A stretch of DNA of 64,000 nucleotides from Viridothelium virens (Eukaryota > Ascomycota > Dothideomycetes > Trypetheliales > Trypetheliaceae), in contig ML991790.1 in assembly GCA_010094025.1 (NCBI GenBank), forward strand, positions 310,001 through 374,000, given 5' to 3'. This document shows, in pieces, positions 1-11,046 of this stretch. A program made the position numbers and the translations under genes. The notes under the pieces were generated by a model, which saw nothing but the letters and a program-made list of their open reading frames with translations, did no database searches and was not told the origin of the DNA. Each line of letters begins with the position of its first letter. Position 1 is the stretch's first letter.

Positions 1-487
1 AGGCCGCCAGATTCTCTCTCCCTTTCGGCAAATGTCGCTCTAGACCAAGAATGAAGTCCATCAACAAAAATTGAACACCTTTCTCAAAGAACGCTCTCCG
101 AAATCCGATCAGTGAGACGTTCAGATCCATACCATTCAATTCAACAAGCTGATTCCCTGATGGTCTGGCAATATTTGTCTCCAATGATGAGGACAATATT
201 GTAGTGATAATGGTTTCAAAGCATTTAAAGACGGGGGGGATCTTGGTCAGGGGTCGGCATGAGTCGAGAACGGTCAAGCTCGGGAATTGCGGAATTAGTC
301 CGGTGTACTGTGCGTGACGACATTGCAAATTACATATCTGTAGCACCAAGAGCCTGGATTATTTCGTCATGGAGTTCCGAGCAAACATATTTATAAGTCT
401 CTTCTTCGGATGCTCTTCCGTCAAAAACTGCATTCATCGTCTTCTTCCTGAGTCGCAACCCGGACTTCAATTAAGCCAGCAGCAATC
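1..487. other. 5' flank of the dehydrogenase gene
   Basis: No convincing coding sequence was seen. The last ~150 bases before the ATG at 488 are the likely promoter and 5' leader of the downstream gene. Confidence 0.5.
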
Positions 488-1525
488 ATGGCACCACAAT
501 TGGCATGGATCGGTCTTGGAAATATGGGCAGGGTAAAACAAGCATTTCGTGTACGTCAAGCCGCATTGCTAATGCATGACAGGGGATGGTTAAGAATCTA
601 GTAGAGAAGGGTAATCTGGACAAGCCCCTTATCATCTACAACCGCACGCCCAAGCGCGCCGAAGATCTTTCTGCGAAACTTCCAGCTGGCAAGACCAAGG
701 TTGCCACCTCCATTGATAGCGCAGTTAAGCCTGCCGACATCATATTCACTTGTGTAGGCGATGACAAAGCCATCACCGACACCATCGACACCTGTCTCAA
801 GGCAGAAGCCAAGGGCAAACTATTTGTGGACTGCAGTACCATTCATCCAGATACCACTAATGCCCTGGCCAAGGCCATTGTCGCGCAAGGTGCTGAGTTT
901 GTGGCATGTCCAGGTAAGCTCTCCACCTCTTTCCAACACATGTATTGTAAATTCCACCGACTGACATGGTGGCATGCACGCAGTCTTCGGTGCCCCTGCT
1001 ATGGCCGAATCAGGGCAACTCGTCCTCGTCCTAGCAGGTCCCGCCTCTGCTGTTGACAAAGTAAAGCCTTACTGTACAGGTGTTACAGGACGCGCGATTA
1101 TCGACTTTAGCGACCAGCCGCATGGCCGCGCCACACACCTCAAGATCATCGGAAATACATTCATCCTGAACATGGTGGAGACGCTGTCGGAAGGCCATGC
1201 ATTAGCGGAGAAGAGTGGCCTGGGCAGCGACAACCTACACCAGTTCATCGAGACCATGTTTCCAGGCCCGTACGTGGCATATTCGAGCCGGATAAAGTCG
1301 GGAGATTACCACAAGCGTGAGGAGCCGCTGTTTGCGGTCGACCTGGCGAGAAAGGACGCAAAGCATGCGCTGGATCTGGCGAAGGCTGCGGGGGTGACGA
1401 TGGGTGACGTTGAGGTGGCTGATAATCATTTGAAAGAGGTGAAGAATCACATGGGATCGAGGGGAGATATTGCTGGCATTTACGGTGCTGTACGGAAAGA
1501 GAGCGGCCTCAAGTTCGAAGTGTAG
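488..1525 (+). CDS. NAD(P)-binding 6-phosphogluconate/3-hydroxyisobutyrate dehydrogenase-family oxidoreductase
   Basis: Three exons (488-532, 583-913, 984-1525) give 305 residues, and the exon sum is a multiple of three. The first intron splits the N-terminal Rossmann motif, and joining the exons restores GLGNMGRGM, the GxGxxG dinucleotide-binding loop. The second intron interrupts VACP-VFGAPAMAE, a conserved segment of beta-hydroxyacid dehydrogenases. The C-terminal helical domain contains LKIIGN, which carries the family's catalytic lysine, followed by NMVETLSEGHALAEKSGL, typical of the substrate-side helix. The family oxidises beta-hydroxyacids such as 3-hydroxyisobutyrate (valine breakdown) or reduces related semialdehydes. 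No targeting peptide is obvious, so a cytosolic enzyme is more likely than the mitochondrial one of valine catabolism. The exact substrate cannot be read from sequence. The gene converges with the STEEP1-like gene. Confidence 0.88.
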
Positions 1526-1962
1526 CTGTGGAACAGAAGAGGAGTCGTGATAATTTGACGAGAGATCTTGTTCAAAGTTATTGCCTTAACGATATACGAC
1601 TCCGAATTTCGTCAAAAATTCATTCTCGGATACGTCTGGCACTCTCGTTAATATAGCCTTGTCTCGATAAACTGGTGTGTGAATGATGTGTGATTCACCT
1701 CATTGAACCACTTGAATCTGTGCAGGGGATGTCTGCATCCTTCTTTCTCTTATTTTCGCAGTTGGTTACAACATTCCATATAGCCTCTATAGTATAGCTT
1801 CGGCACTTCAATCTTTCAAGTGCGTCGTCTTCCTTCTTCACCTAAGCCGATGAGATTGTCCCCGGTCAAGACACAAAGATTGATCCAACCCGCTTTTAGA
1901 CTCCCGAGGGAAGCAGCGCAGAGTCACATTCGTCAAATTTCCTTGACCTGATCTGGACATGA
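1526..1962. other. Convergent intergenic region
   Basis: This holds the 3' ends of two convergent genes. I saw no gene or structured repeat in it. Confidence 0.5.
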
Positions 1963-2565
1963 TCATTCCTCGCCACTCTCCCTTGTTTGCAATGTCCCAA
2001 CGGATGTTCCTCCATCACACGTCTCATCCATGGTCTTGGTATCAATCATGCCTCCTGGGAACAAATAGATGTAGTCCATTCTTCTGCCAGTCTTTCTCCA
2101 CTGTTGCCCGTTCGGCTCCGTCACCTGCTGACCCTCTTCATCTGCAAACATGCACCAGTCTAGCTGATAGCCGATCGGGAGCTTGCACCTCGAACAGTAG
2201 CGAAGGTATCTCTTCTCAAAACCAGTGATTTTCCTCACGATCTGTGCTTTTGGCGATGCAATCGTACTGAAGAGTAACGCAAAGTGCTGAACGCCCGGCG
2301 TTTTGAAAGTTTTGTCACCATTATGTTCGCCCGATTCTTGATTTTCATTGAGCCCATTATTATCTTCAGGGTCCGAGTCTTCGCTTGATGGTAGCTTGTC
2401 AGGCAGACATAGGATGTAGGGTTTTTCGACGCAGGAGGTGCGGATAGGTAGCGAGTCAAGTGATTGCGTAGTCGCTAGAATCAGCTGCTTGCATAGACAA
2501 TGGTATGTCTGAACTGGAGCTCCGGTCGAGTCCAAATCAGGTTTGCTGGCGTGTGACTGGTCCAT
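1963..2565 (-). CDS. STEEP1: STEEP1 (CXorf56/UPF0428) family protein
   Basis: A single-exon gene of 200 residues with an ATG at 2565. The N-terminal half has the family signature YHCLCKQLILATTQSLDSLP (about residues 21-40), and the middle has YCSRCKLPIGYQLDW (about 123-137). These two CxC/CxxC cysteine pairs probably bind zinc. In animals this family (CXorf56, STEEP) helps STING leave the endoplasmic reticulum. Fungi have no canonical cGAS-STING signalling, so an older trafficking or RNA-processing role is more likely here. An acidic linker (residues ~59-80, rich in D, E and N) separates the two cysteine modules. The assignment rests on recognising both motifs in the right order and spacing. 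Confidence 0.8.
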   Translation of the reverse strand: MDQSHASKPDLDSTGAPVQTYHCLCKQLILATTQSLDSLPIRTSCVEKPYILCLPDKLPSSEDSDPEDNNGLNENQESGEHNGDKTFKTPGVQHFALLFSTIASPKAQIVRKITGFEKRYLRYCSRCKLPIGYQLDWCMFADEEGQQVTEPNGQQWRKTGRRMDYIYLFPGGMIDTKTMDETCDGGTSVGTLQTRESGEE

Positions 2566-2887
2566 TTGGAAAGGCTTTCTCTCCCGACTTTTGATAATAT
2601 CGAGAGGCTCTCCTCATTTAGAACCAGAGGCCTTTTTGTGCATGGTTCTGTAAACCAATGATTGCGATTATCATTGTAGTGTTAAGAAATTGCGCGAGTT
2701 GAGACTGTGGTTGTCTTTAGATTGATACACGGGAAGGTGGGAGCACTCCCGCACTACCAGGTAAGCAGGTTAGATGAATTGCTTTCGCCTCGTGAGAGCA
2801 ACAAAAAAAGGACACTAGCCAGCAAACTCTTTAAGAGCAATGCAGCAAAAACGTCGAAGGTAGAAAGAAAAAAAAGACATTAAGATT
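2566..2887. other. Upstream region of the STEEP1-like gene
   Basis: Probable promoter and leader of the minus-strand gene ending at 1963. No other feature was seen before the tRNA. Confidence 0.4.
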
Positions 2888-2974
2888 TCGGATACCGGGA
2901 GTCGAACCCGGCTCTACCCGGGGCACAATGCTCTGATTGAGAGCGGGTGATGCTAGCCGATACACCATATCCGA
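2888..2974 (-). tRNA. tRNA-Glu (anticodon CTC) with a 16-nt intron
   Basis: Read on the minus strand, the acceptor arms TCGGATA and TATCCGA pair at all seven positions. The T arm is CCGGG-TTCGACT-CCCGG with a perfect B box. The D arm contains GGCTA. The anticodon stem ACCCG/CGGGT pairs only if 16 nt are removed after CTCTCA, so the anticodon is CTC (Glu, GAG codons). The removed segment holds CAGAG, which can pair with the anticodon region CTCTC, as in canonical nuclear pre-tRNA introns between positions 37 and 38. No CCA is encoded, as expected for a eukaryote. Confidence 0.93.
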
Positions 2975-3665
2975 TATGACTTTATAGGTACTTTGCTTTA
3001 AAATATATACCCTCAATCGTATGTAGAAAGAGGGTATCGAGATGAGATCGGGAATCTCTCTTTCTTCATAGCAAAGCTAAAACTTCCAGAGAGACGCAAT
3101 ATCACGCAGCGTCGATTGGTCTTTAACGTTGCGCATCCTTCCTCCATTCACCTATAATCATGTCGTTATCAATGGATTCGACCCTACTCGCATTAATCCA
3201 TATCCTCCTTTTCGACATTCTAATGTGTAGATTGGTGTGGTGTCTTGGGCAATGTACACATTTCCAAGCCTCAGGCTCAGTAGAGATCGTCTGCTAGGTC
3301 TTTGTGTTTGTTGAAAGATGTGAGGAAAGTCTGGGCAACGAATGAGGGATGGACTTGAAGAAGACTTCATTGAGGTTTCGGACATTCTTTAGGCCAAAGC
3401 TATATGCTTCGGCTGATTTGCGCTTCAGCAAGCTCGAATAAAGAATCATCAACTTGGTCTTTCAGTACAATAGCTGACGCTCCCCAATAAAAGTTCCACC
3501 AAGCTCCACACCGTGTCTGCGCCACCGGCGAAAGCCTGGCCAACGAACCACATGGAAAGCTTTTCAAGGGGTCGGTGCCGTAGCCTCAGAAGGACGATTC
3601 TACCTTGCCAAAAGAGCTCGCGATCGCCCAGAGTGCTCTCCATGCAGTAGCTGTCGTACATAGCA
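2975..3665. other. Region between tRNA and Zn2Cys6 gene
   Basis: It contains the 3' flank of the transcription factor gene. A minus-strand open frame (3449-3757) overlaps the gene's last codons out of frame. It might reflect an unrecognised terminal exon but lacks recognisable homology. Confidence 0.4.
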
Positions 3666-5333
3666 TCACGGAACTTGTCCCGCAACACGGAGAGACTCGG
3701 CTTTGACTTCAATTTCCTGCCAAAGCCTTCTAAACGAATCTTCGCAAAATACCGCATACCAAACCACGTCAGTCAAACGAGTTCTCACATGTTCCCAAGT
3801 GATCACCTCCAGATCTTGAGTAATTACAACCAGATGATCAACGAACCAGTTCCGCTCCGGCATATTCCAAGCGGAAACACCGCCAACAAAGAACATCCAA
3901 AGCACGAGATCGGTATGCAGAGTCAAGAAGATTGTGTATATGTCTAGAGATGCCTTCAAGTCATGTACAATTGTATTGACCATCAAAGTTGGATCGGGAT
4001 AATATCCACACAAGGGAAAGAAGACGTGAAGTACAGCCGCATAACGACAAGACTCGAGTAATCTTGAGATGACCGGATCCGTCTCCGGTCTTGGTGACAA
4101 TTGAAACAGGGCTTGCATGAGGGAGGAGAGGTGGTTTAAGACGGAGAGACCTTCGGTAGACGAACTTGTCACTGTGATGGTGAACATGTGGGACATGTGG
4201 TTTGCCTCTTTCAGGATCATATTTCTGGTTTCAGTTGCATCATATAACTCCGGATCCACATGGCTGAATACAACGCTGCCCGGGAAATCATGAAACTGAC
4301 CTTCGAACTCGTAGGCAAGAGGCAGCGAGCGTACTTGGTTCGAGGCAATCATGGACATCCTGGAAGATATTAGATGTGGTCTTCTTTGGGAAGGTCGCCA
4401 GGCGTACCAGAACGCTATGTTTGCCGCCATAGGACTGGAGACTCGCAAGGCGTCCAACCCTCCACGCGCATTTACCATACGCTTCAACCCTTCCATGTGC
4501 ATATTTAGACTTCGGATATTGCCTTTGCCATGCTGACCAAACTAGACTTAGGGCAAAAGATGACTCTCTTGAATTGTGGAGCTTACCTCAATGGCCATAA
4601 GGTTGGCGACTGCAATAATGGTCTCATCTGACATGCCTTGAGACGGATCGGCAACTCTAGCTCGTAACAAGCCAATACATTCCGTCATTAGTCGAGTCGA
4701 GTCAGCTCGAACGGGCTCTTGCTGTAGAGCTTCCAGGCTAACTGCGCTCAAGTACAATACGACGTTGAACAGCAGCTCATCTGCTCGAAGAAACGGCCAC
4801 CAGAGGTCAATGATGCGTTTGGTATTGAAGAATGGAAAAGACCTGATCACGACGGTCGAAAGATCTGAATACGTGTTAGACTTCAACGAATATGGTACTG
4901 ATTCCAGGCAGGCAAAGGTGGTACTGACAATGCTGTAGGAGAATATTTGAGTTATTGGTTGGCGTCTGTGGGTGAGTCTGGAAAGGATCGAGGACGTCAC
5001 CTTCGATGGTCCGAGGTATTGCGAGTGCTACTGGGTGGGGATCCTCTATCTGGGCTGAGATAACCACCTCCCGCGATGGCTTAGCGTCTGGCGGGAACTC
5101 GTACTCGCATCTTTCGATGTTGGCATAATGTCTGGCACAAGGCCCACATAGCGGTCGTTGTTCATCGCACTATAGCAAGTTAACGGCTCCGAATGGTTCT
5201 TTGCAGTTGACGATTCGGTAAATGTGCAGACCTTTACTTTCCTTGCCTTACAGTTTTTGCATCCTTTTCTCGATTTTTTGTGAGCTCTCCTTGGATATGG
5301 CCCAGATGTGTCGTGTGAGCTCATCTGATCCAT
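3666..5333 (-). CDS. Zn2Cys6 fungal transcription factor with Fungal_trans_2-type domain
   Basis: The ATG at 5333 begins a basic Zn2Cys6 DNA-binding cluster: GCKNCKARKVK, split by an intron (5231-5170), then CDEQRPLCGPCARH, giving all six zinc-binding cysteines. A second intron probably lies at 5000-4898. It is needed to restore frame, but its exact ends are uncertain. A third is at 4586-4533. The model (5333-5232, 5169-5001, 4897-4587, 4532-3666) sums to 482 residues. The C-terminal part contains MHMEGLKRMVNARGGLDALR, the hallmark H-x-x-GL-x-x-MV-x-x-RGG motif of the Fungal_trans_2 family. The protein is expected to act in the nucleus as a sequence-specific regulator, but its target genes cannot be predicted. 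No adjacent biosynthetic cluster was seen. Confidence 0.85.
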
Positions 5334-8185
5334 GCTTCTAAGACTTGCAGCGCCTGCTATTGACACGAAAGCTCGCAAGTCCTTTACGAATCCAATTGAA
5401 AGCTTCTGTCGTGATTGCCTAGCGTCGCTACATCAGCAGTCTCTTGACTCGGGACACGATCAGAAATGCTGTAGAGAGCCTATGAGAACGAGTGTCATTG
5501 AATTCGTAAAACTCCGGATAGCTCGCATGAGTAGTATGGAGGATGACCCTAGGAGATGGCTTGACAAGTGAGGATGTGATGCATCATCGTCTGTTGGAAG
5601 GTAATTAGTGACTTCATGGTAAGAAGATAGTTTTGTAACATCGTGTCCGTGCAGATTATGGAAGTAATGAGCTTTTGGAAAGGTAAACATATCTCCCGGC
5701 TGTCCTTGAGAGAGGCTATTTCCCTAACACCTGCTGATTTCCTGAGAATTCTCGCTTGCCTGAACATCAAGGAAGAACGTCGAAGCATACTAGCGAGAAT
5801 CTTGCCTACGTATTGATAGACCACCAGCGAAAAACGTCTAGCACAGAGTAATGGTACAGCAGTTCAAGACAGAGAATGAAGTAGTACGGTACGTCTTGCG
5901 ATCCTATTGTTCCTACTTACCGAGTAAAATCATGACCAATAGCCAGGTTCAGCATGGTCTTATGAACATCAACGTGCCAGTCTAGTACAAGAGTGTACCA
6001 CGGAACCCAAAAGCAATGACAGAAAAGTAGAGGTGATTGGTCAAAGATACGCGAGTGTCATCTCATCGTACCAAAGTCGCGAGTCAACTTCGGAGAATCA
6101 TTCTTCCATTCCGTGTTAATCTCTCTTCTCTTACCGTGCCGTTTATCTCTATCTCAACCCAGCGCTGCTCGAATCATCTGCATGATCTCCATTTCCACGA
6201 GAGAAAGGTAGACAGGTCTCGCAAGCTTTGCAAAGAGCTAGCAGCGCTGCATGCTGCAAGTACGCTGTTCCTTGCAATGCAAGCTCCACCGCTGTACTGG
6301 CAGGCTGAAGGCTAGCGAAGGTCGCTTAAAGCTCAACCCACAAGGCTTGTCCTCGGTCGCTGGGATTTTTGGATTCCAACTTCCGAGCCTATGCTTCAGG
6401 GTAGATGTTAGCGAGCTTACCTTTTTGTTTTTCTTCTTTACCGCCACATACGACAAATATTGCGAACCCGTCCAGCTGAGCCAATCCTTCGGAACAATAC
6501 TCAGTTCTGACCTTCCAGAGAGCGGAGGTGCTTGGCTGAGCATAGTCCTATGCGTCTCTCTCTCAATAGAATATCTCACGTTCTTCTGACTTACGCGGCC
6601 CTGACCACTCACATGATTTGTGGGCTGGCTCGTACCTGTAGTTATCCTCACGAACAAGGGATCATCGGTCTGAACCCTTAACTTATCAGAGACTTGGGAC
6701 CCTGTGCTTCAAGCAGAACCTTGGAGAGGTCTCGGAAACAGGCCGCCGCGAGCAATTCGACTCAAAATGAGCTGTCGGAAATGATCAGGTCCTGTGCAAA
6801 GTATCGAACCTCTTCGTATCCGATCAGTTCATAGTCGGACATTTGGTCTCTAGTGACGTCTGAAAAGCTGTTAGTATGACTGCTGCTAATGTGGCTGTCT
6901 GTAGGTAGGAGCTTAGCTGTTCTTCGTAAAAAGGGGCAATCATGTGAGAAGACGGTACCGACTGACTGGGTCGGGTAACGATCTACCGTCAAACTTGGGG
7001 CGTAGGATTCCCAGAAACTATTGTTATTAGGTTCTATGCAAACCCTATCACCTGGAATAGCTCACAATTCGCCAAGCAGATATGGTCACGAGAGAGATGG
7101 CGTGCAACTCTCTCGCTGTGTAATTCATGGACAAATTTTTTTTGACTACTGTATCCAGAAAGCATGAATGAGAGGCAACAAAATTCTCCGAGAACGTCAC
7201 CATACCCGGTTGAGCAATCCGAAAAGCCGAATAATCCGATGTCATTTTGCATGCCTCGTACGGCAAATGGGGGCTAGAGAAGTGTTCTGCAGAGCTGACA
7301 GCATAAGAGGCTACTATCAATAAACCTTTTCTGAGAAGGTATAGTATAGTTTCGCAACTGCATATTAGGAAGGATTGGCGATCTAGGGTCCCTCGCTTTT
7401 TACATTCGCCACAGTCTTGTTTCGTAGGTGCAGGCAGGCAGGATAATTGTGAATACTCTCTAACGCACATTCATCCTCGAGGAAATGCTCTTATGCTCTA
7501 AGTGCTTGCTTTGAGCTCGGAATTCTCCTCCGAAATGATTTTCGTGGGTTTCCAGCGAGGATACTGCTGCTTTCACAGAGCCTTGCTACCTTCTTTTCTG
7601 AGTTGAATTCTTATGTTTTGTAGAACAGGAGGATGCCATGTTCAGATGAGAGCAAGATTACGAGAGCTAGAAGAAAGTAAAGTTTGGAGCTTTGCGGTAC
7701 GTTGTGTTTGCTGATGATCACTGATGGAGCGACTAACAAGACGACGACTAAGTTAACGTATCAAGAAAAGAGGAGATTGACAGCACTTCAAAATCGCGAC
7801 ACTAAGAGGGTTTTGTCTAATCTGAGTTGCGTTGTAATGTAATTATTGGTTCGCTTTGGTTCTACATTCTTCGGAATGATAGGTACTCTCTGGACCTCAA
7901 ATACAGAAGTGGCAAGTTTATACTCTTTCCCAAGTCCTGGTAAAGCTGTGAAGAATACGCGAGGGCTGAAGTAGATGTGCAAAGCAAACGTGCGCATGGT
8001 TTGTCAGGATTGTCCCATCTTTGGTGGGTTGGATTTTAAGTTTCAAGGCTATTTTTGTCAAAAGCCCCTAAAATCAAGCCGCGCCGGTGATGAGCTATAT
8101 ATTTGGCGATACACATATTGGTACTTTTTGAAGATACCTATGTGAGAGAAGCTCAAATTTACTCACGCTTTCAGCTAAAGCAAAG
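5334..8185. other. Gene-poor region
   Basis: Only short open frames with no recognised motif are present, many of which start at non-ATG codons. I see no transposase, reverse transcriptase or long terminal repeat. It may contain the transcription factor's promoter (5334-~6000) and non-coding sequence. Confidence 0.4.
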
Positions 8186-8674
8186 ATGTTACCTGGCAAT
8201 ATCGGCTGCAACATAGATCACGATAGAACGCCCGAGGAGAAGCTTCAAATTGAGTGGGTGCCACTTGAGGATAGGTGGGAAATGAATATGCGCGAAATGC
8301 ATACAACAAGTGAGCTAATGCTATTCCTAGGCGCTGTCACTGCAGTTCCCATGCATCATCTTAGCTGCGCGTCATCGCCAGAGGCGGTGGCTCGAGTCAA
8401 TGAGCCGCAGAGCGATACTTTTCGAACTTCCTTGTCCCTTCTGTACTGCGCGTCTCTGCGTTTAATGACAATCTGCAATGCAGAAGCAGTAGAAACGCAT
8501 TCTGCACATGACAATACATCGGCAGTTTCGATCCAGTCAAGGCGACTTCGATCGCTGACATGGACCAGGAAAAGTCTGGTAGTCCCTCTGCACGAGAGAC
8601 CCTGCTACATGCGAACCCACTTTATTGTCTCATCGTACCAAGAATCTCGGACGCTTGAAAGCCACATGGTATAG
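8186..8674 (+). CDS. Possible hypothetical protein
   Basis: An uninterrupted ATG-initiated frame of 162 codons sits in an otherwise gene-poor region. No domain, signal peptide or membrane segment is recognised. Composition is unremarkable and several cysteines and histidines are scattered. It could be a species-specific gene, a fragment, or chance. Confidence 0.2.
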   Translation: MLPGNIGCNIDHDRTPEEKLQIEWVPLEDRWEMNMREMHTTSELMLFLGAVTAVPMHHLSCASSPEAVARVNEPQSDTFRTSLSLLYCASLRLMTICNAEAVETHSAHDNTSAVSIQSRRLRSLTWTRKSLVVPLHERPCYMRTHFIVSSYQESRTLESHMV

Positions 8675-10285
8675 GATCGTATATATCTGTTTCTCGGACG
8701 TTGTGTAATCCCAAGCGCAATGGCCAGATTACTTTCCTACCGCAAGATATCGGCCAAATGTGAGATCGTATTTCTGCTGTTGGTGTTCTTCTGTTGAGCG
8801 CCTGCGACCCAAATTTTCTGAAAGGTGTGGTGTGTGGCACAGGGCAGTGATTATGCCTACTCCCTAACCTATCAAGGGTAGTGAAGGCTGCATGTACTCC
8901 CGCATCCACTAGGTACAGTACCCCTGCACCCCACTTCGAGCGCCATGCCACGATCATTCAGATGATTCACATCGTATCGCTTGACTGTTCAGCTTTTCGC
9001 CTGGAGCGGCTCAGCCCGTTCCGCGTCGCGGGAAGACACCGGATCATGACCGCACCGGTATGGTTTCAGAGGGAAATCATAGGACGGCTGCGGGGGCGGA
9101 AGGAAGCGGTTTGTCTAACGTAAGCTGCGGGGAGACGAGAGGCATTTACGAGGCCACAGAGGCAGCGGTTAAGGTGTTGTGGGCATGGATCGCCGGTTGA
9201 GGGTGTCGAGAGGTGTCAATCACTCAACTGGCCGTGAATTCCTCTGCTTGATACGGCACATTGGACAACCAGTCCTGGCTGATCAGACATTAGGGCGATA
9301 AAGGGGACCAAATTCTCGAATCCTGTCGGCAAACCCGAGAAGCAAGGGATTGGTGACGGCCTTTCCTCTCATCTTATTTGCTATGCTCTACAGTCAAACT
9401 CGATGTCACAAGCGACGAAACTGCATAGAAGGCAGCTGGGAACACAGTCGTTGTCTGTCATTGGTAGATAATCAAGGAGTGGCCGGCCCAACTACGTGGT
9501 TCGAGAGCAGTCTGCGAGTCGTCAAAGGGCCAGGGAAACACGGGTACGCAAGCGTTGCGCCTTCTCCAATGATCAGGGATTGTGAAAGGTCAAATCAAGA
9601 ACGGCGGTCGATCCTCTCTCCGGATCCGTTCCGTGCCTCCCGTAGCCTGATTGCTCAGGGAAATGACGCAGTCTGCAATCGCAAGCCTTCCCCCTGGTGA
9701 AATCTTTGACGATAGGTGGAGCTATGATATGATAGAGCTATTATTCTGTGGCTTGCAGATCGGAAAACTTTAAACTGTGTTACTGAAGTGCCAACGGGCT
9801 TGCGGGATCAATTCGAGAATAGGAAGTCTACAATGAATTGACAGCTAGTGGTGCCGTTGTGGTTTGCCTAGCAAAGAGTCCACAGTCCGAGCTCGCACAG
9901 GTGACATTTTTAATAGCTTTCCCCCAAATAATCGGCATCGTTGCTTAGGATATAGGTGGTTCTTTTAGAATAAACAATGGATGGTCAGCCCCATTCGAAT
10001 GAAAATCCAAATGTCCGTACACGAAAGAAAGGCACAGCAAAGAGTGCGGTCGACTTTCTTCTCTGAAGGACTCTGGGTCAGGAGCAGTCGTCTTCTGAAT
10101 CAACAGAATACTGTATCACGACCCGAGCGACAGTCGAAGCGAGAACAAAATGGCGAACAAGGTAGATAAAATGGAAAGTAGTGCTGTGATCCGGTTTCTG
10201 TGGAGAACTTGTTTTCATGTGAGTCGATCATTGAATATTCATCGATACGGTGAAGCATAAGATGCTGAGATGGTGAATAAAGCGT
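8675..10285. other. Gene-poor region before FKBP gene
   Basis: I saw no supported gene, RNA or repeat in this stretch. Confidence 0.4.
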
Positions 10286-11046
10286 CTATGCTTTTTTATC
10301 ATTGATGCCCAACAACTCCACGTCACTGTGGCTTTGTCAGTGAGTGTACGAAAGCCCAAACACGGATGCAGCCTGCGATGTATTCTAGGGCATTTGAAGC
10401 TGAGAATGTGACTTACAAGACAAGCGTGGCATTCGGAGGAATATGTCCTGGGAAACCGCTGCGTAAATATACCAATTAGCTGACATGTGCAAAGTAGCAA
10501 AGCGGTCTAACGGTATTTCCAGTATACTGATTGCAGTGGGAGAAAACGTACCGTTCTCCATAGGCAAAATCACTATTGAATTATTAGCAACCGCAAAACA
10601 CTAGACTGGCAAAGAAGAAGGTGCATAGTAGCTAGAGCGCTTTTGCGTACGCACCTGGAAATAGTGAGAGTGGCCTTTTCACCAAGCGACATTCCTCCAT
10701 TAGCCTTCAAGATCCCATCATCCCAACCTTGACGATGGCTTTTGTTAGTTAACGAATGACGTGGAAGAGGTGCGAGTGATACCTTTAATAACACGCCCGA
10801 CGCCAATAGGGGTGATAAAGTCTCCGCGGCCCACGGAAGAATCGAATCTTGCAAGGCTGTTAGAGCTTCCACTGATAGAATCTTCCGTCATAGAGCCTGA
10901 CCATGGACTTACTTTTTGCCTCTAAAGCCATTGGTCTGCTGACTGGGGTCATAAAGATATCCGGTATATTCAATGGTAACGTTGTCACCGGCTTTAGCAA
11001 AGGTCTGGCCATTTCCGGACCTGAGGGTTCTCTTGTCGACACCCAT
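10286..11046 (-). CDS. FPR1: FKBP12-type peptidyl-prolyl cis-trans isomerase
   Basis: Six exons (11046-10913, 10847-10783, 10727-10655, 10572-10552, 10458-10417, 10325-10286) give 124 residues, and the lengths sum exactly to 125 codons. The protein reads through the whole FKBP fold: VTIEYTGYL, KKFDSSVGRGDF, PIGVGRVIKGWDDGI, MSLGEKATLTIS, DFAYGERGFPGHIPPNATL, VFDVELL. Residues known to form the isomerase and rapamycin/FK506 pocket (Tyr in YTG, Phe-Asp of FDSS, the Arg and Phe of GRGDF, Val-Ile, Trp, Tyr of AYG, and the last-strand Phe) are all present. It is a cytosolic proline isomerase and the presumed receptor through which rapamycin inhibits TOR and FK506 inhibits calcineurin. It is slightly longer than the usual ~108-112 residues because of an insertion near NGFRG and an extra ANGG before MSLGEKA. 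Confidence 0.93.

Noticed and set aside
3449-3757. Separate minus-strand gene overlapping the end of the Zn2Cys6 gene
   Set aside because: It shares DNA out of frame with the regulator's C-terminus and has no recognised motif. It could at most be a mis-modelled last exon.
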